Position numbers and translations under genes: made by a program | Notes under the pieces: model-generated | Seen by the model: only the letters and a program-made list of their open reading frames with translations | Databases searched by the model: none | Told to the model about the DNA's origin: nothing | In this document: one piece after another, positions 1-8,453 of the stretch | Position numbering within the stretch: the stretch's first letter is position 1 | Layout of the letters: every line of letters begins with the position of its first letter | Assembly: GCF_036108815.1 (NCBI RefSeq) | Contig: NZ_CP107985.1 | Span: forward strand, 6,383,501-6,447,500 | Length of the DNA stretch: 64,000 bases | Direction of reading: 5' to 3' | From: Streptomyces sp. NBC_00353 | Lineage (GTDB): Bacteria; Actinomycetota; Actinomycetes; Streptomycetales; Streptomycetaceae

Positions 1-40
1 GGGCGGAGACGCCGGGAGAGGAGGGTTTGGCGGTGCTCAT
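1..40 (-). CDS. Start of a third gene of the Z1/GHKL operon, cut by the window edge
   Basis: Only the first 13 codons are visible. An ATG lies 14 bases after the stop of the Z1 gene and is preceded by AGGAA, a fair ribosome binding site; a GTG directly before it is an alternative start. The predicted N-terminus reads MSTAKPSSPG. In known operons of this type the gene after Z1 usually encodes a PD-(D/E)XK-type protein, followed by an AIPR-family protein. That expectation is from family knowledge; the visible codons show nothing diagnostic. Confidence 0.5.
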   Translation of the reverse strand, partial: MSTAKPSSPGVSA

Positions 41-54
41 CACTGCCAAGTTTC

Positions 55-2994
55 CTACGCTCCGGCCCCTTTGCGATCAATGACGGCGAAATTGCTCCTG
101 CTCGAATCGATGGCGCTGAACCGCACCAGGCTCCTGTGCCCGGCGTCCGACGACCGCGGGGCGACAAGGGAGAAGGCCATGACCACGTCCCCGGGATCTA
201 TCGCGCCGCCGGAGGAGAGCCGGGGCTCGTCCTCGACCAACGGATAGAGGACCAGGACACCCCGTCGGTCCCGTGCGAGCGATTCGACCAAAGGGTCCTG
301 GGAGTCGTTCAGGGCGCCGGCCACCCGCAGGGCGACGCCGCGGTGCTTGGGCTCGCTGATCGCACCGAAGAGGTCACCACGGCGCCGCGTACGGCTCGCC
401 AGCGAGAGCGGACGTGAGCCGAGAATGCTCGCCTCCACCCTGTCTGTCGATGTCTGCTGCGGGACGATCACCAGCCAGTCGTCGATGGTGTTGCCGGCGC
501 CGCCCGCCGAGACCAGAGATTCCAGGTGGGGCGAGAACTGTGTGGGCGCCGACCACTTCAGATCGCACAGGACCCCGAGCAGCGCGCCGTGGTCGAGCGT
601 CCCGAGCACGGCTTCGTAGCTGTCGTCCCGGCCGTACTCGACGGAGCAGCACCTCAGCGTGACGGGGGCGGGATCCAGCGCTTCGAGGACAGGGCGCCAG
701 GCCTCGGCGTTGTGCCGCAGGTCTGCCGCGCTCGTCGGGTAGGCGCTCGGCTCCACCCACTCGCCCGGTGACCGGATTTCCACCAGCTCCGCGTTGAACA
801 TCTTGTTGCGGGCGGATGGCTTGATCCAGGACAGGTGCTGGGAGACCAGCGGCGGGATCTGGGCCGGGGTGACCTGGGGCTTGCCGTCCACCAGGGCGGC
901 GTACCGGGTGAGTTGGGCGCGGAATGTTTCCTCGTCGCGGCAGATGGCTTCGAAGGCCTCGTACAGGTCGACCGTGTTCGACTTGCCCAGGGGCTCCTCG
1001 CGGCCGATGTAGAGGCGGACCAGGTCGCGGTAGCCGGGGCGGAAGCCGAACCAGCGGCCCATCTGCATCAGGGTGTCGGCCTGCTGGGTCTTGCGGCGGT
1101 AGTACGTCACCGTCAGGCCCTCGACCGTGAAGCCGCGGGAGAGCTTGGTACCGCCGACCAGGATCTTCCACACGTTCGGGGTGCGGTCGAAGTCGAGGTC
1201 GGGCTGGGCGTAGTCGCGTTCGGTGTCGCCGTTGACGACGATCACCGGTGTACCGCCGGAGTTGATCAGCTGACGGGCCCGGAAGACGTGTTGCCTCAGG
1301 TCCTCGTACGAGGTGGGGGTGGGCAGGTCGTCGTCGGCGAAGCGCTGGAAGTCGGAGGCCAGCAGGGCCGAGAGGCGGTCGTGACCCTCCTGGCTGGTGT
1401 ACGCCGCCTCGTGCCACAGGGAGCTGATCCGCAGGGCGAGGGACGCGTGTTCGGCCATGCGTACGGACTCATGGACAAGCATCGTGTGGTGGCGGAACGG
1501 GCCGTCGGGGACGCCGTTGGCCGCGCGGTACAGCTTCAGGGCTCCGGTGAGGAGGAAGGCGTCGAGGGCTTCCTGGAGGCGGTCGCCCGTGTCCTCGTAG
1601 ATGCCGCGGATGTGGGATTCCTCGGCCGTGCCGGTGGCGGAGTCGTCGGTCCGGTCCAGGTCGTGGAAGTCCTGCACGCCCATGTAGCCGGTCGGGCGGG
1701 GCAGTGAGATCAGGAAGTCGCGCGGGAAGATGTCCTCGCCGTCGCCCGGGTCGACGAAGACGTTGGCGAAGGGCGTCGCCGTGTAGCCGACGTACTGGGC
1801 GCGGGGGAGGAGGCCGAGCAGCTGGGAGATCTGGCTGTTGATGGCCGTACGGGCGACCTTGCCCTCCTCCCACTTCTTCGGGTCCGTGGTGTTGACCGAA
1901 GCCTGGTCGGACTCGTCGTCGATGATCAGCGCGGGTATCTCGGAGAGGAGCGGGCCGATCTTCTTCAGGTCCTTGATGAGCTTGGCCAGCACCGACTTGT
2001 TCTTCTTCACCACCATCACGCGCGCGGCCGCGCGGTGCAGGTTGTCCGGGGCGTGAAGCGGCTGCGTACGGACCTGCTTGTCGAATTCGAGTGCGCGGAT
2101 TCCGGTCGCCAGACTCTTGTAGTCGTCGTCCCGGGTGGTGAGGCGTTCGATGTCGAAGGCGCCTCGGGTGGAGGGGCGGCCACCGTGGCTGACGAACTTC
2201 GCCGGCCAGTCCTCGTCGTCCTGGTAGTCGATGTCGATCAGGGCGTCGGGGTCCGACGGGTCGGCGCCGCGCAGGATGTTCTCCTGGCCGATGAGTTCCA
2301 TGTCCAGGCGGCGCTGGGTCTGGCCGCGGAGGAGGTTCAGGGTGCCGCCCAGCACGATGACCAGGCGGTAGCCGGCGTCGATGGCCTTCGCTGTGACGCC
2401 TGTGAAGTTGGCGGTCTTGCCGGACTGGACGTAGCCGACGACCAGGCCGCGGGCTCCGTACGCCTCGGCGCGCGTGGGGTCGGCGAGGCGCTCGACCACG
2501 GCGTGACTCGCCTCGTCGAGGCTGGACACGGCCGCGTCCGACCAGCCCTTGCGGCGCAGCAGTTGCTCGTACGAGTTCCAGTAGAAGGAGCGGGCTGCCG
2601 CGATGTCGCGGGAGTACCAGGAAGTCGGGGTCCTGCTGATGATCGTCGGGCCGGGCTCCTTGAAGACCGGGACGGCATGGTCGAGCGCCTTGCGCAGGTC
2701 GGCGCCGAAGCCGAGGCGGGTGTACGTGTCGGCGCGGCGGGCGTCGGTACGGGGCGGGGCAGCGGACCAGTCGGCCTGTTCCGCCAGGTCCCAGCCGGTC
2801 AGCGTGCGGTGCCAAAGTGCGGTGAGCTCGTCGCCGGGGCCCGCGGCGATGATGCGGTCCCGGAAGTGGCTCAGCTCCGTGTCGGCGGGTTCGTCGGCCT
2901 CGGTGAGTACGAAGGCCAGCTTGGTGAAGTGCTTGGGTCCGCGGCGCATCGCGGCCAGGACGTCGCCGTGCAGGTTGAGCAGGTGGTCGGTCAT
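55..2994 (-). CDS. Z1 domain-containing P-loop ATPase (restriction/defence-associated)
   Basis: A 979-residue superfamily II-like ATPase. Walker A is at about residues 187-194 (GYVQSGKT), Walker B at about 355-364 (ALIIDDESDQ), and a motif III-like YVGYTATPFANV at about 401-412. A Z1-type region follows, with GGTKLSRGFTVEGL and then an MGRWFGFR stretch that holds the arginines expected of helicase motif VI. Z1 proteins are known from mobile restriction-like systems with MutL/MORC-type GHKL ATPases (described by Iyer and Aravind; the Mza system in defence catalogues). The gene follows the GHKL gene by 49 bases and precedes another gene by 14, so it is the middle of an operon. The role is inferred to be ATP-driven action on DNA in phage defence; the sequence alone does not prove it. 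Confidence 0.9.
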   Translation of the reverse strand: MTDHLLNLHGDVLAAMRRGPKHFTKLAFVLTEADEPADTELSHFRDRIIAAGPGDELTALWHRTLTGWDLAEQADWSAAPPRTDARRADTYTRLGFGADLRKALDHAVPVFKEPGPTIISRTPTSWYSRDIAAARSFYWNSYEQLLRRKGWSDAAVSSLDEASHAVVERLADPTRAEAYGARGLVVGYVQSGKTANFTGVTAKAIDAGYRLVIVLGGTLNLLRGQTQRRLDMELIGQENILRGADPSDPDALIDIDYQDDEDWPAKFVSHGGRPSTRGAFDIERLTTRDDDYKSLATGIRALEFDKQVRTQPLHAPDNLHRAAARVMVVKKNKSVLAKLIKDLKKIGPLLSEIPALIIDDESDQASVNTTDPKKWEEGKVARTAINSQISQLLGLLPRAQYVGYTATPFANVFVDPGDGEDIFPRDFLISLPRPTGYMGVQDFHDLDRTDDSATGTAEESHIRGIYEDTGDRLQEALDAFLLTGALKLYRAANGVPDGPFRHHTMLVHESVRMAEHASLALRISSLWHEAAYTSQEGHDRLSALLASDFQRFADDDLPTPTSYEDLRQHVFRARQLINSGGTPVIVVNGDTERDYAQPDLDFDRTPNVWKILVGGTKLSRGFTVEGLTVTYYRRKTQQADTLMQMGRWFGFRPGYRDLVRLYIGREEPLGKSNTVDLYEAFEAICRDEETFRAQLTRYAALVDGKPQVTPAQIPPLVSQHLSWIKPSARNKMFNAELVEIRSPGEWVEPSAYPTSAADLRHNAEAWRPVLEALDPAPVTLRCCSVEYGRDDSYEAVLGTLDHGALLGVLCDLKWSAPTQFSPHLESLVSAGGAGNTIDDWLVIVPQQTSTDRVEASILGSRPLSLASRTRRRGDLFGAISEPKHRGVALRVAGALNDSQDPLVESLARDRRGVLVLYPLVEDEPRLSSGGAIDPGDVVMAFSLVAPRSSDAGHRSLVRFSAIDSSRSNFAVIDRKGAGA

Positions 2995-3043
2995 GGTGGG
3001 GACGGCTTCCTCGAGAAGGGAGGTGGGCGGACGACTCGGTGGT

Positions 3044-4573
3044 TCAGCGCGCGAGTTCGCAGCGCGCGGCTGTCACCAGGACGCTGTTCCACAGCGCCAC
3101 GTTGTCGGTGTGGACAGCCCGCACCCGTTCCTTCTGGAAGATCTCGTTGACCATGAGATAGAGCATGCTCTTGACGACCGGGGCGTCGTTCAGGCCGCCG
3201 CGGCGGCCCCCGTTGAAGGCCTGCCGGTACTCCTTGTTGAGCTTGACCTCCCGCTCGTCACGGTCGAGTTCGAAGAACACCTCCGACGGCAGCGTGTCCC
3301 AGCGAAAGGTGATCGCATCCTCGCCCTCCAGCTCCGGAAGTTCGTCACGCAGCGCACGCCTCAGCTTCGGGTCCAGGCCCTTGCCGGCCGGGAGGACGGC
3401 CTTGCGCTGCGGCTCGGTGGCGCGCCGGGCCGCCTCCCGGTACGTCGTCTCCGCTTCCTGGAGATACGTGGCGAACGTCTGGCCCCTGTCGTCCGTGGCC
3501 TGTTCGAGGCCGCGGGCGAAGGCGGGGGTGACCGTCACGCCGTCCTTCTTCACCGTGAGGCTGAAGACGTCGTTCGGTTCGGTCGGCAGGTCGACGGCTA
3601 TCCGGGCCAGCGCGAGGTGTCCCTCGGCGCTGCGGGTGCTGTTCCAGCCGCCTGCCTGGACGAGGCGGTCGTTGCGGTAGATGTAGAAGCCCTGGCGTTC
3701 GGAGAACGGACCGATGCCGCGGAAGCTGACCAGTGGTGACTTCGGAGGCCAGATGTGCGCGGTCAGTGCCACCTTGCCGACGCCCTCGACGGGTGCGGTG
3801 TACGTACGGGGGAAGCCGGACCGGCCCGGTATCCGGTAGCCGAACGGGTCGATCGGCTCGACACCGCGGTGGTCGAGTTCCTCCTTGGTCCGGACGTCCT
3901 CGACGACGATGTCGATGTTGAAGTCCTCGCGGGCGAGGAAGCGGTGCAGGTACAGACCGAGGTGGGTCTCCAGCTTCTCGATCGCGTCGTTCAGGAAGCG
4001 GTCGGCCTGACCCGTCGTCACGGTGTCGAAGGCGCGCACCCGGTCCCAGCGGACGATCGTGCCGTGCCACTCGACGACCCCGTCGTAGCGGTCGACGAGG
4101 TCCTGGCAGTAGCGGGGGTCGACGACGTCGCAGGTGAAGTCGGCCTGCGCGCGCGCCGTCAGCCAGCGCCGGCCGGTGGACGGACTCTTCTTGGTGCGGC
4201 TGATGACGGTCAGCGAATCGGCGTGCGAGAGGGAGGCGGCCTTGAGGCCCGCCCCGAAGTGGCCGAGCGCGCTTGCCGCGTATCCCTCGCGGCCGCCGAC
4301 CGTCATTGCGGTGTCCAGGGCCTCGTCGTTCATGCCGCACCCGTCGTCGACGACAAGGAGGCCGGCGAGGCGGTCGTCGTCCCGGAGGAAACTGACGACG
4401 ACGTTACGGGCGCCCGCGTCGATGGAGTTGTCGACGAGGTCGGCGATGGCGGCTTCGAAGCCGTAGCCCTGGTGCGTCAGCGATTCGACGTACCGGGCGG
4501 CAGGCGGCAGCCGCTTGCTGCCGGTCGTCGGGATCTCGTACTGCCAGTCGGCAGAAGGCTGATAAGGCGGCAT
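3044..4573 (-). CDS. GHKL (MutL/MORC-like) ATPase of the Z1 operon
   Basis: A 509-residue protein with an N-terminal GHKL ATPase. The N box is at about residues 40-53 (ADLVDNSIDAGA), the G1 motif DDGCGM at 76-81, and a G2-type GHFGAGLKAAS at 104-114. An S5-like transducer region follows, and the C-terminus matches no domain I recognise. The reading frame is open back to 4765, but that extension would run through a terminator hairpin. I chose the ATG at 4573, which has GAGGAA six bases upstream. It is the promoter-proximal gene seen here. The 140 bases upstream are noticeably AT-richer than the neighbourhood and probably hold the promoter. MORC-like ATPases act as DNA clamps; here it would work with the Z1 protein. 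No methyltransferase is present in the window. Confidence 0.88.
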   Translation of the reverse strand: MPPYQPSADWQYEIPTTGSKRLPPAARYVESLTHQGYGFEAAIADLVDNSIDAGARNVVVSFLRDDDRLAGLLVVDDGCGMNDEALDTAMTVGGREGYAASALGHFGAGLKAASLSHADSLTVISRTKKSPSTGRRWLTARAQADFTCDVVDPRYCQDLVDRYDGVVEWHGTIVRWDRVRAFDTVTTGQADRFLNDAIEKLETHLGLYLHRFLAREDFNIDIVVEDVRTKEELDHRGVEPIDPFGYRIPGRSGFPRTYTAPVEGVGKVALTAHIWPPKSPLVSFRGIGPFSERQGFYIYRNDRLVQAGGWNSTRSAEGHLALARIAVDLPTEPNDVFSLTVKKDGVTVTPAFARGLEQATDDRGQTFATYLQEAETTYREAARRATEPQRKAVLPAGKGLDPKLRRALRDELPELEGEDAITFRWDTLPSEVFFELDRDEREVKLNKEYRQAFNGGRRGGLNDAPVVKSMLYLMVNEIFQKERVRAVHTDNVALWNSVLVTAARCELAR

Positions 4574-4716
4574 GAAGGCTTCCTCGCGCACACAGAGCTG
4601 AGACCTGCGTGGGGAGGTGCGCCCTGAGATCAATGGTGGGATGTGATGGTATTGCAAAAGTGGGACATCGAGGGAATCTTCCTGCAGAAAGAATGCCTCG
4701 TTCCGCTCACCTACGT

Positions 4717-4746
4717 CCAAGGGCCCCGCTGGAGCGGGGCCCTTGG
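4717..4746 (-). terminator. Perfect hairpin terminator between SEC-C gene and defence operon
   Basis: A 13-bp perfect stem (CCAAGGGCCCCGC) closes a TGGA loop. It lies just after the stop of the minus-strand SEC-C gene and before the promoter region of the GHKL gene, so it insulates the operon. There is no real U-tract on the minus strand; the plus strand has GGTTTT. This is common for Streptomyces terminators. Confidence 0.8.
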
Positions 4747-4791
4747 GGTTTTCCGGCAACGGCACAGCAGCAGCGCGCCCCGTTCAGGTGC

Positions 4792-5790
4792 TCATGCCAC
4801 CCCGTGGCAGTCCCGGTACGCCCGCCCCGACCCGCACCAGCAGGCCGCGGTCCGTGCAGGAGGCCACGGCACCGCGCGGCCGCGGGCTGCGAGCGTCGTT
4901 GCGTACTGGGGGAGGAGGTTCGGGTCGGACGGGGACGCGGCTTCGGAGGCGGCGAAGGCCTCGTACGAGGGGACCGTGCCGGTGACGATGCCCAGGTTCG
5001 GGGTGCCCGCGGAGTGGAGGTCGCGGAGGGCGGCTTCCAGGTCGGTGAGGTGTTCGGTGTGGGAGGGGTACTCCGCGCGCAGGGTGGGGTATGCGGCGAG
5101 AAGTTCGCTCAGTTCGGGCTCCGGCCAGTGCAGGACCGCCACCGGGAACGGGCGGGAGAGTGCGGTGCGGTAGGTGCCCAGTTCGGCGCGGAGGCGGGTG
5201 ATCTCGGCCTGGAGCTCGCCCGGGTCGGACGAGCCGAGTGACCACAGCCGCTTCGGGTCGTGGAGTTCGTCCAGCGGGACCGTGGCGGTGTGGAGCGTGT
5301 CGGTCAGGTCGTCCCAGGTGTCGTGGTCGACGCCCATCAGGCGGCGTACCCGGTGGCGGCCGATCAGCAGCGACTGGGTGGCGTACGGGACTTCCTCGCC
5401 CGGTGCCAGGAGCAGGGTCAGCGCGGTCGAGAGGAAGTCGTGGGCCGACTCCAGCTCGTCGTGCGATTCCAGGGTCTCGGCTGCGATCTGCCAGGGGCCG
5501 GGTTCGAGGGGCCCCGCCGCGCGGATGCCCTCGATGATGGCGCGGGCCTCGGCCTCGTGGCCGTACTCCCAGAGGTTCGATGCCTTGAGGGCCTTGATCA
5601 GGTACGGCTCGGCGGCGTCCGCGGCGAGGAGCTCGTCGTAGAGGGGGGTGGCGCGGGTGCGCTCGCCGGCGAGTTCCAGGTGGGCGGCGGCCCGGAGGAG
5701 CAGCGGTTCCCGGTCGTCGGGGTACTGCGCCGCCGTGCGCAGCAGGCGCTCGGCTTCGGCAATGTGGTCAGCAGGCGTGTCGGGGCGCAT
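4792..5790 (-). CDS. TPR-like protein with C-terminal SEC-C zinc motif
   Basis: A 332-residue protein. The N-terminal half is built of alpha-helical TPR-like repeats (for example EAERLLRTAAQYPDDREPL). The last 15 residues carry a SEC-C motif, CWCGSGRAYRDCH, with four zinc ligands in the spacing seen at the end of SecA. In free-standing proteins SEC-C is a small metal-binding module of unclear role. I chose the ATG at 5790, because the longer open frame lacks sense and would run into the divergent sortase gene. No strong ribosome binding site is visible, so the message may be leaderless or nearly so. It is followed by a strong hairpin and appears to be a single-gene unit. Confidence 0.85.
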   Translation of the reverse strand: MRPDTPADHIAEAERLLRTAAQYPDDREPLLLRAAAHLELAGERTRATPLYDELLAADAAEPYLIKALKASNLWEYGHEAEARAIIEGIRAAGPLEPGPWQIAAETLESHDELESAHDFLSTALTLLLAPGEEVPYATQSLLIGRHRVRRLMGVDHDTWDDLTDTLHTATVPLDELHDPKRLWSLGSSDPGELQAEITRLRAELGTYRTALSRPFPVAVLHWPEPELSELLAAYPTLRAEYPSHTEHLTDLEAALRDLHSAGTPNLGIVTGTVPSYEAFAASEAASPSDPNLLPQYATTLAARGRAVPWPPARTAACWCGSGRAYRDCHGVA

Positions 5791-5877
5791 GCACCACACC
5801 GTACTGCTGTACGGCTCCTGTACGGAGGGTTGTTCCGACCCTGGAGAGTTACAGGTCCTGCCCTTATCGTGCGGGCC

Positions 5878-6681
5878 GTGAGGCAGCGGATACCGGTCAG
5901 GGTGCAGAGGAACCCGCGCGGGCGGCGCCTTGCCGCGCGCGGGCTGTGGTCGGGCGCCGAGGCGGTCGTGACCCTCGGTGTGGTGCTGCTGCTTCTCGTC
6001 GTCCATCAGCTGTGGTGGACCAATCGGCAGGCCAGGGCCGATGCCCGGCACAAGGTGCAGTCCCTGGAGCGGGAGTGGGGGCGGACGGGGGAGGGGGACG
6101 CCGGTGTTCCGTCCGCCCCGTCGGGCGAGGGCGCGGACGCGGACGCGGATACGGACACGGATACGGCGGGGGAAGGCGGGGGAGCGCCGGCGGGTGGTGC
6201 GCGTACGGGAGCGGCTGCTGCGCCCCGCTGGGATCAGGCCTACGCCGTCATCCGTATCCCGCGCCTGGGGCTCACCGCCCCCGTCGCCCAGGGCATCAGC
6301 AAGAGCGGCGTCCTCGACAAGGGGTACGTCGGGCACTATCCGCGCACCGCGCAGCCCGGTGGCGCCGGGAACTTCGCGCTAGCCGGGCACCGCAATACGC
6401 ACGGTGAGCCGTTCCGCTACATCAATCGGCTGCGGCGCGGCGACCGGATCACCGTCGAGACCCGGCAGCGCGTGTACACGTACGTCGTCGACAAGACGCT
6501 GGCGCAGACCGCCGCCCGGGACAGCGGGGTCATCGCCGCCGTGCCGCGCAGCAATCTGAAGCCCGCCTTCGGGTACAGCGAGCCCGGTTCCTACGTGACG
6601 CTGACCACGTGCACGCCTGAATTCACCTCCCGTTACCGCCTTGTCGTGTGGGGGAAGCTGGCGGGTGTGCAGGAGCGGTAG
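5878..6681 (+). CDS. Class E sortase
   Basis: About 267 residues. It has a short basic N-terminus, one membrane segment (VVTLGVVLLLLVVHQLWW), a low-complexity linker rich in Ala, Asp, Thr and Gly, and a sortase domain. The catalytic triad is visible: His in LAGHRNTHGEPF, Cys in TLTTCTPEF, Arg in SRYRLVVWG. TLTTC is the usual class E signature. Class E enzymes of Streptomyces attach proteins with an LAXTG motif to peptidoglycan, and the protein encoded at 16060 carries LAMTG. The start is GTG 5878; GTG 5869, three codons earlier, is also possible, and neither has a clear ribosome binding site. It is divergent from the SEC-C gene. Confidence 0.9.
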   Translation: MRQRIPVRVQRNPRGRRLAARGLWSGAEAVVTLGVVLLLLVVHQLWWTNRQARADARHKVQSLEREWGRTGEGDAGVPSAPSGEGADADADTDTDTAGEGGGAPAGGARTGAAAAPRWDQAYAVIRIPRLGLTAPVAQGISKSGVLDKGYVGHYPRTAQPGGAGNFALAGHRNTHGEPFRYINRLRRGDRITVETRQRVYTYVVDKTLAQTAARDSGVIAAVPRSNLKPAFGYSEPGSYVTLTTCTPEFTSRYRLVVWGKLAGVQER

Positions 6682-6705
6682 CGGCGGTCACTAAGCTTTT
6701 CCGAC

Positions 6706-6894
6706 GTGCTCAGACGACGTCCGCAGTTGTTGTGGTTGCTGGTTCCCTACGTGCTGTACCTGGGGGCGCTGCCGTTCGTGAACCGGGTCCGTCCCGTCGT
6801 GCTCGGACTGCCGTTCCTCTTCGTGTGGCTGCTCGGGGCGACCCTGCTGACACCCGTGGCGGTCTGGCTGACCCGGCGGGGGGACCGCCGGTGA
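6706..6894 (+). CDS. DUF3311 small membrane subunit of an SSS transporter
   Basis: A 62-residue protein with two membrane segments, of the DUF3311 family. Such genes typically sit directly before a sodium:solute symporter gene and are thought to encode an accessory subunit. Here the TGA stop overlaps the GTG start of the symporter gene (GTGA), indicating translational coupling. The start is a GTG about 24 bases after the sortase stop, so it may be read through from the sortase promoter. Confidence 0.85.
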   Translation: MLRRRPQLLWLLVPYVLYLGALPFVNRVRPVVLGLPFLFVWLLGATLLTPVAVWLTRRGDRR

Positions 6895-8453
6895 ACGCCG
6901 CGGTCGCGACCTCCGTCTTCGGGGCCTTCATGGTGGCCACCGTCGCTCTCGGGCTCCTCGCCGTGCGAGGCCGCGGGAACAGGGGCCGTGACGGGCTTGC
7001 CGAGTGGTCCGTCGGCGGGCGCAGCCTCGGGACCGTCTTCATCTGGGTGCTGATGGCCGGCGAGGGCTACACCAGCTTCAGCTATCTCGGCGCCGCGGGA
7101 TGGGGCTACAACTACGGGGCCCCCGTGCTCTATGTGGTGGCGTACATGTCCTGCGGTTACGCCGTCGGATATGTCGTCGGGCCGATGCTCTGGGCGTACG
7201 CGCGCCGGCACGGGCTCGTCGGGATCACCGACATGGTCGCGCACCGCTTCGGGCGGCCCTGGCTCGGCGCCCTCGTCGCCGTCCTCGCGACCGTGTTCCT
7301 GCTGCCGTACATCCAGCTGCAGATCACCGGCATGGGCGTCGTCGTCTCCACCATCTCGTACGGTGCCATCAGCCTGAACTGGGCGTACTTCATAGCCTTC
7401 GCCGTCACCACGGGTTTCGTCGTGGTCAGCGGACTGCGCGGCAGCGCCTGGGTGTCCGTGCTCAAGGACGTGCTGGTGATCGCCACTCTCGGGTTCCTCG
7501 CCCTCTACGTCCCCATGCACTACTTCGACGGGTACGGGCCCTTCCTGGACCGGCTCGTCACCGAGAAGAGCGAGTGGCTGGCCTTCCCCGGGCACGGCGA
7601 CAGCGGGCTCGGGCAGGCGTGGTTCATCACCACCTCGTTCCTCAACTCCCTCACCGTGGTGATCTTCCCGACCACCGTTGCCGGCTACCTCGGCGCGAAG
7701 AACGCCGACGTCCTGCGCCGCAACGCGATGTGGCTGCCCGCCTACAACGTGCTGTTGTTCGTCCCGATGCTGCTCGGCATGGCCGCCCTCTTCGTCGTGC
7801 CGGGGCTCGTCGGCGCCGAGTCCAACCTCGCGCTCTTCGAGCTCGTCGTGGACTCGCTGCCCGCCTGGGCCGTCGGCGTCATCGGGGTGGCGGCCGCGCT
7901 GTCGTCGATCGTGCCCATGGCCGTCTTCATGCTCGTCATCGGCACCATGTGGGGGCGCAGCGTGCTCTCGCTCGTACCCCGCTGGCAGCAGCGGCAGAAG
8001 GGCGCCGCGCAGACCGTCGTCGTGGCCGCGGGCGTCATCGCGCTCGTGCTGACGTACACCGCGCCGAACACGCTGGTGCGGCTCTCTCTCGTCTCGTACG
8101 AGGGGATGGCGCAGCTGCTCCCCATGGTGCTGCTGGGACTGATGTGGCGGCGGCTGACGCTGCTCGGTGCGATGGCCGGGCTGGTCGTGGGCGTGGGGGT
8201 GGTCTGCGGGTTCGTGTTCACCGGGAACGATCCGGTGTGGGGCGTGAACGCGGGCATCGTCGCCCTCGGCGCCAACCTCGCCGTCGCGCTCGCGGTGACC
8301 TACGCCGGCCCGCGCGAGCACGACGACCGGCCGGACGGCGACGTGCTCGCGCGGGACGAGCCGGGGGAGAGGCGGGAGGCCGGGGAGAGCCGGAGGCCGG
8401 AGCTCTCGGGGGTGGGCGTCAGCGAGGCGAGCGACGCTCCCGCAGGAGCATGA
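6891..8453 (+). CDS. Sodium:solute symporter (MctP-like monocarboxylate type)
   Basis: About 520 residues with roughly 13 hydrophobic segments and an SSS-family pattern: SVGGRSLGTVF near residue 40, then AGEGYTSFSYLGAAGWGYNYG, and TAPNTLVRLSLVSYEGMAQLLP in the C-terminal half. The DUF3311 partner upstream suggests the branch that imports monocarboxylates such as acetate, pyruvate or lactate. The substrate is an inference. The C-terminal tail is hydrophilic. The gene's 3' end overlaps the convergent MFS gene by 35 bases, so no separate terminator fits between them. Confidence 0.85.
   Translation: MNAAVATSVFGAFMVATVALGLLAVRGRGNRGRDGLAEWSVGGRSLGTVFIWVLMAGEGYTSFSYLGAAGWGYNYGAPVLYVVAYMSCGYAVGYVVGPMLWAYARRHGLVGITDMVAHRFGRPWLGALVAVLATVFLLPYIQLQITGMGVVVSTISYGAISLNWAYFIAFAVTTGFVVVSGLRGSAWVSVLKDVLVIATLGFLALYVPMHYFDGYGPFLDRLVTEKSEWLAFPGHGDSGLGQAWFITTSFLNSLTVVIFPTTVAGYLGAKNADVLRRNAMWLPAYNVLLFVPMLLGMAALFVVPGLVGAESNLALFELVVDSLPAWAVGVIGVAAALSSIVPMAVFMLVIGTMWGRSVLSLVPRWQQRQKGAAQTVVVAAGVIALVLTYTAPNTLVRLSLVSYEGMAQLLPMVLLGLMWRRLTLLGAMAGLVVGVGVVCGFVFTGNDPVWGVNAGIVALGANLAVALAVTYAGPREHDDRPDGDVLARDEPGERREAGESRRPELSGVGVSEASDAPAGA

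Noticed and set aside
4574..4765. N-terminal extension of the GHKL ATPase to 4765
   Set aside because: The extension reads through a perfect terminator hairpin and lacks a ribosome binding site; the ATG at 4573 has GAGGAA well placed and the protein then begins just before the conserved domain.
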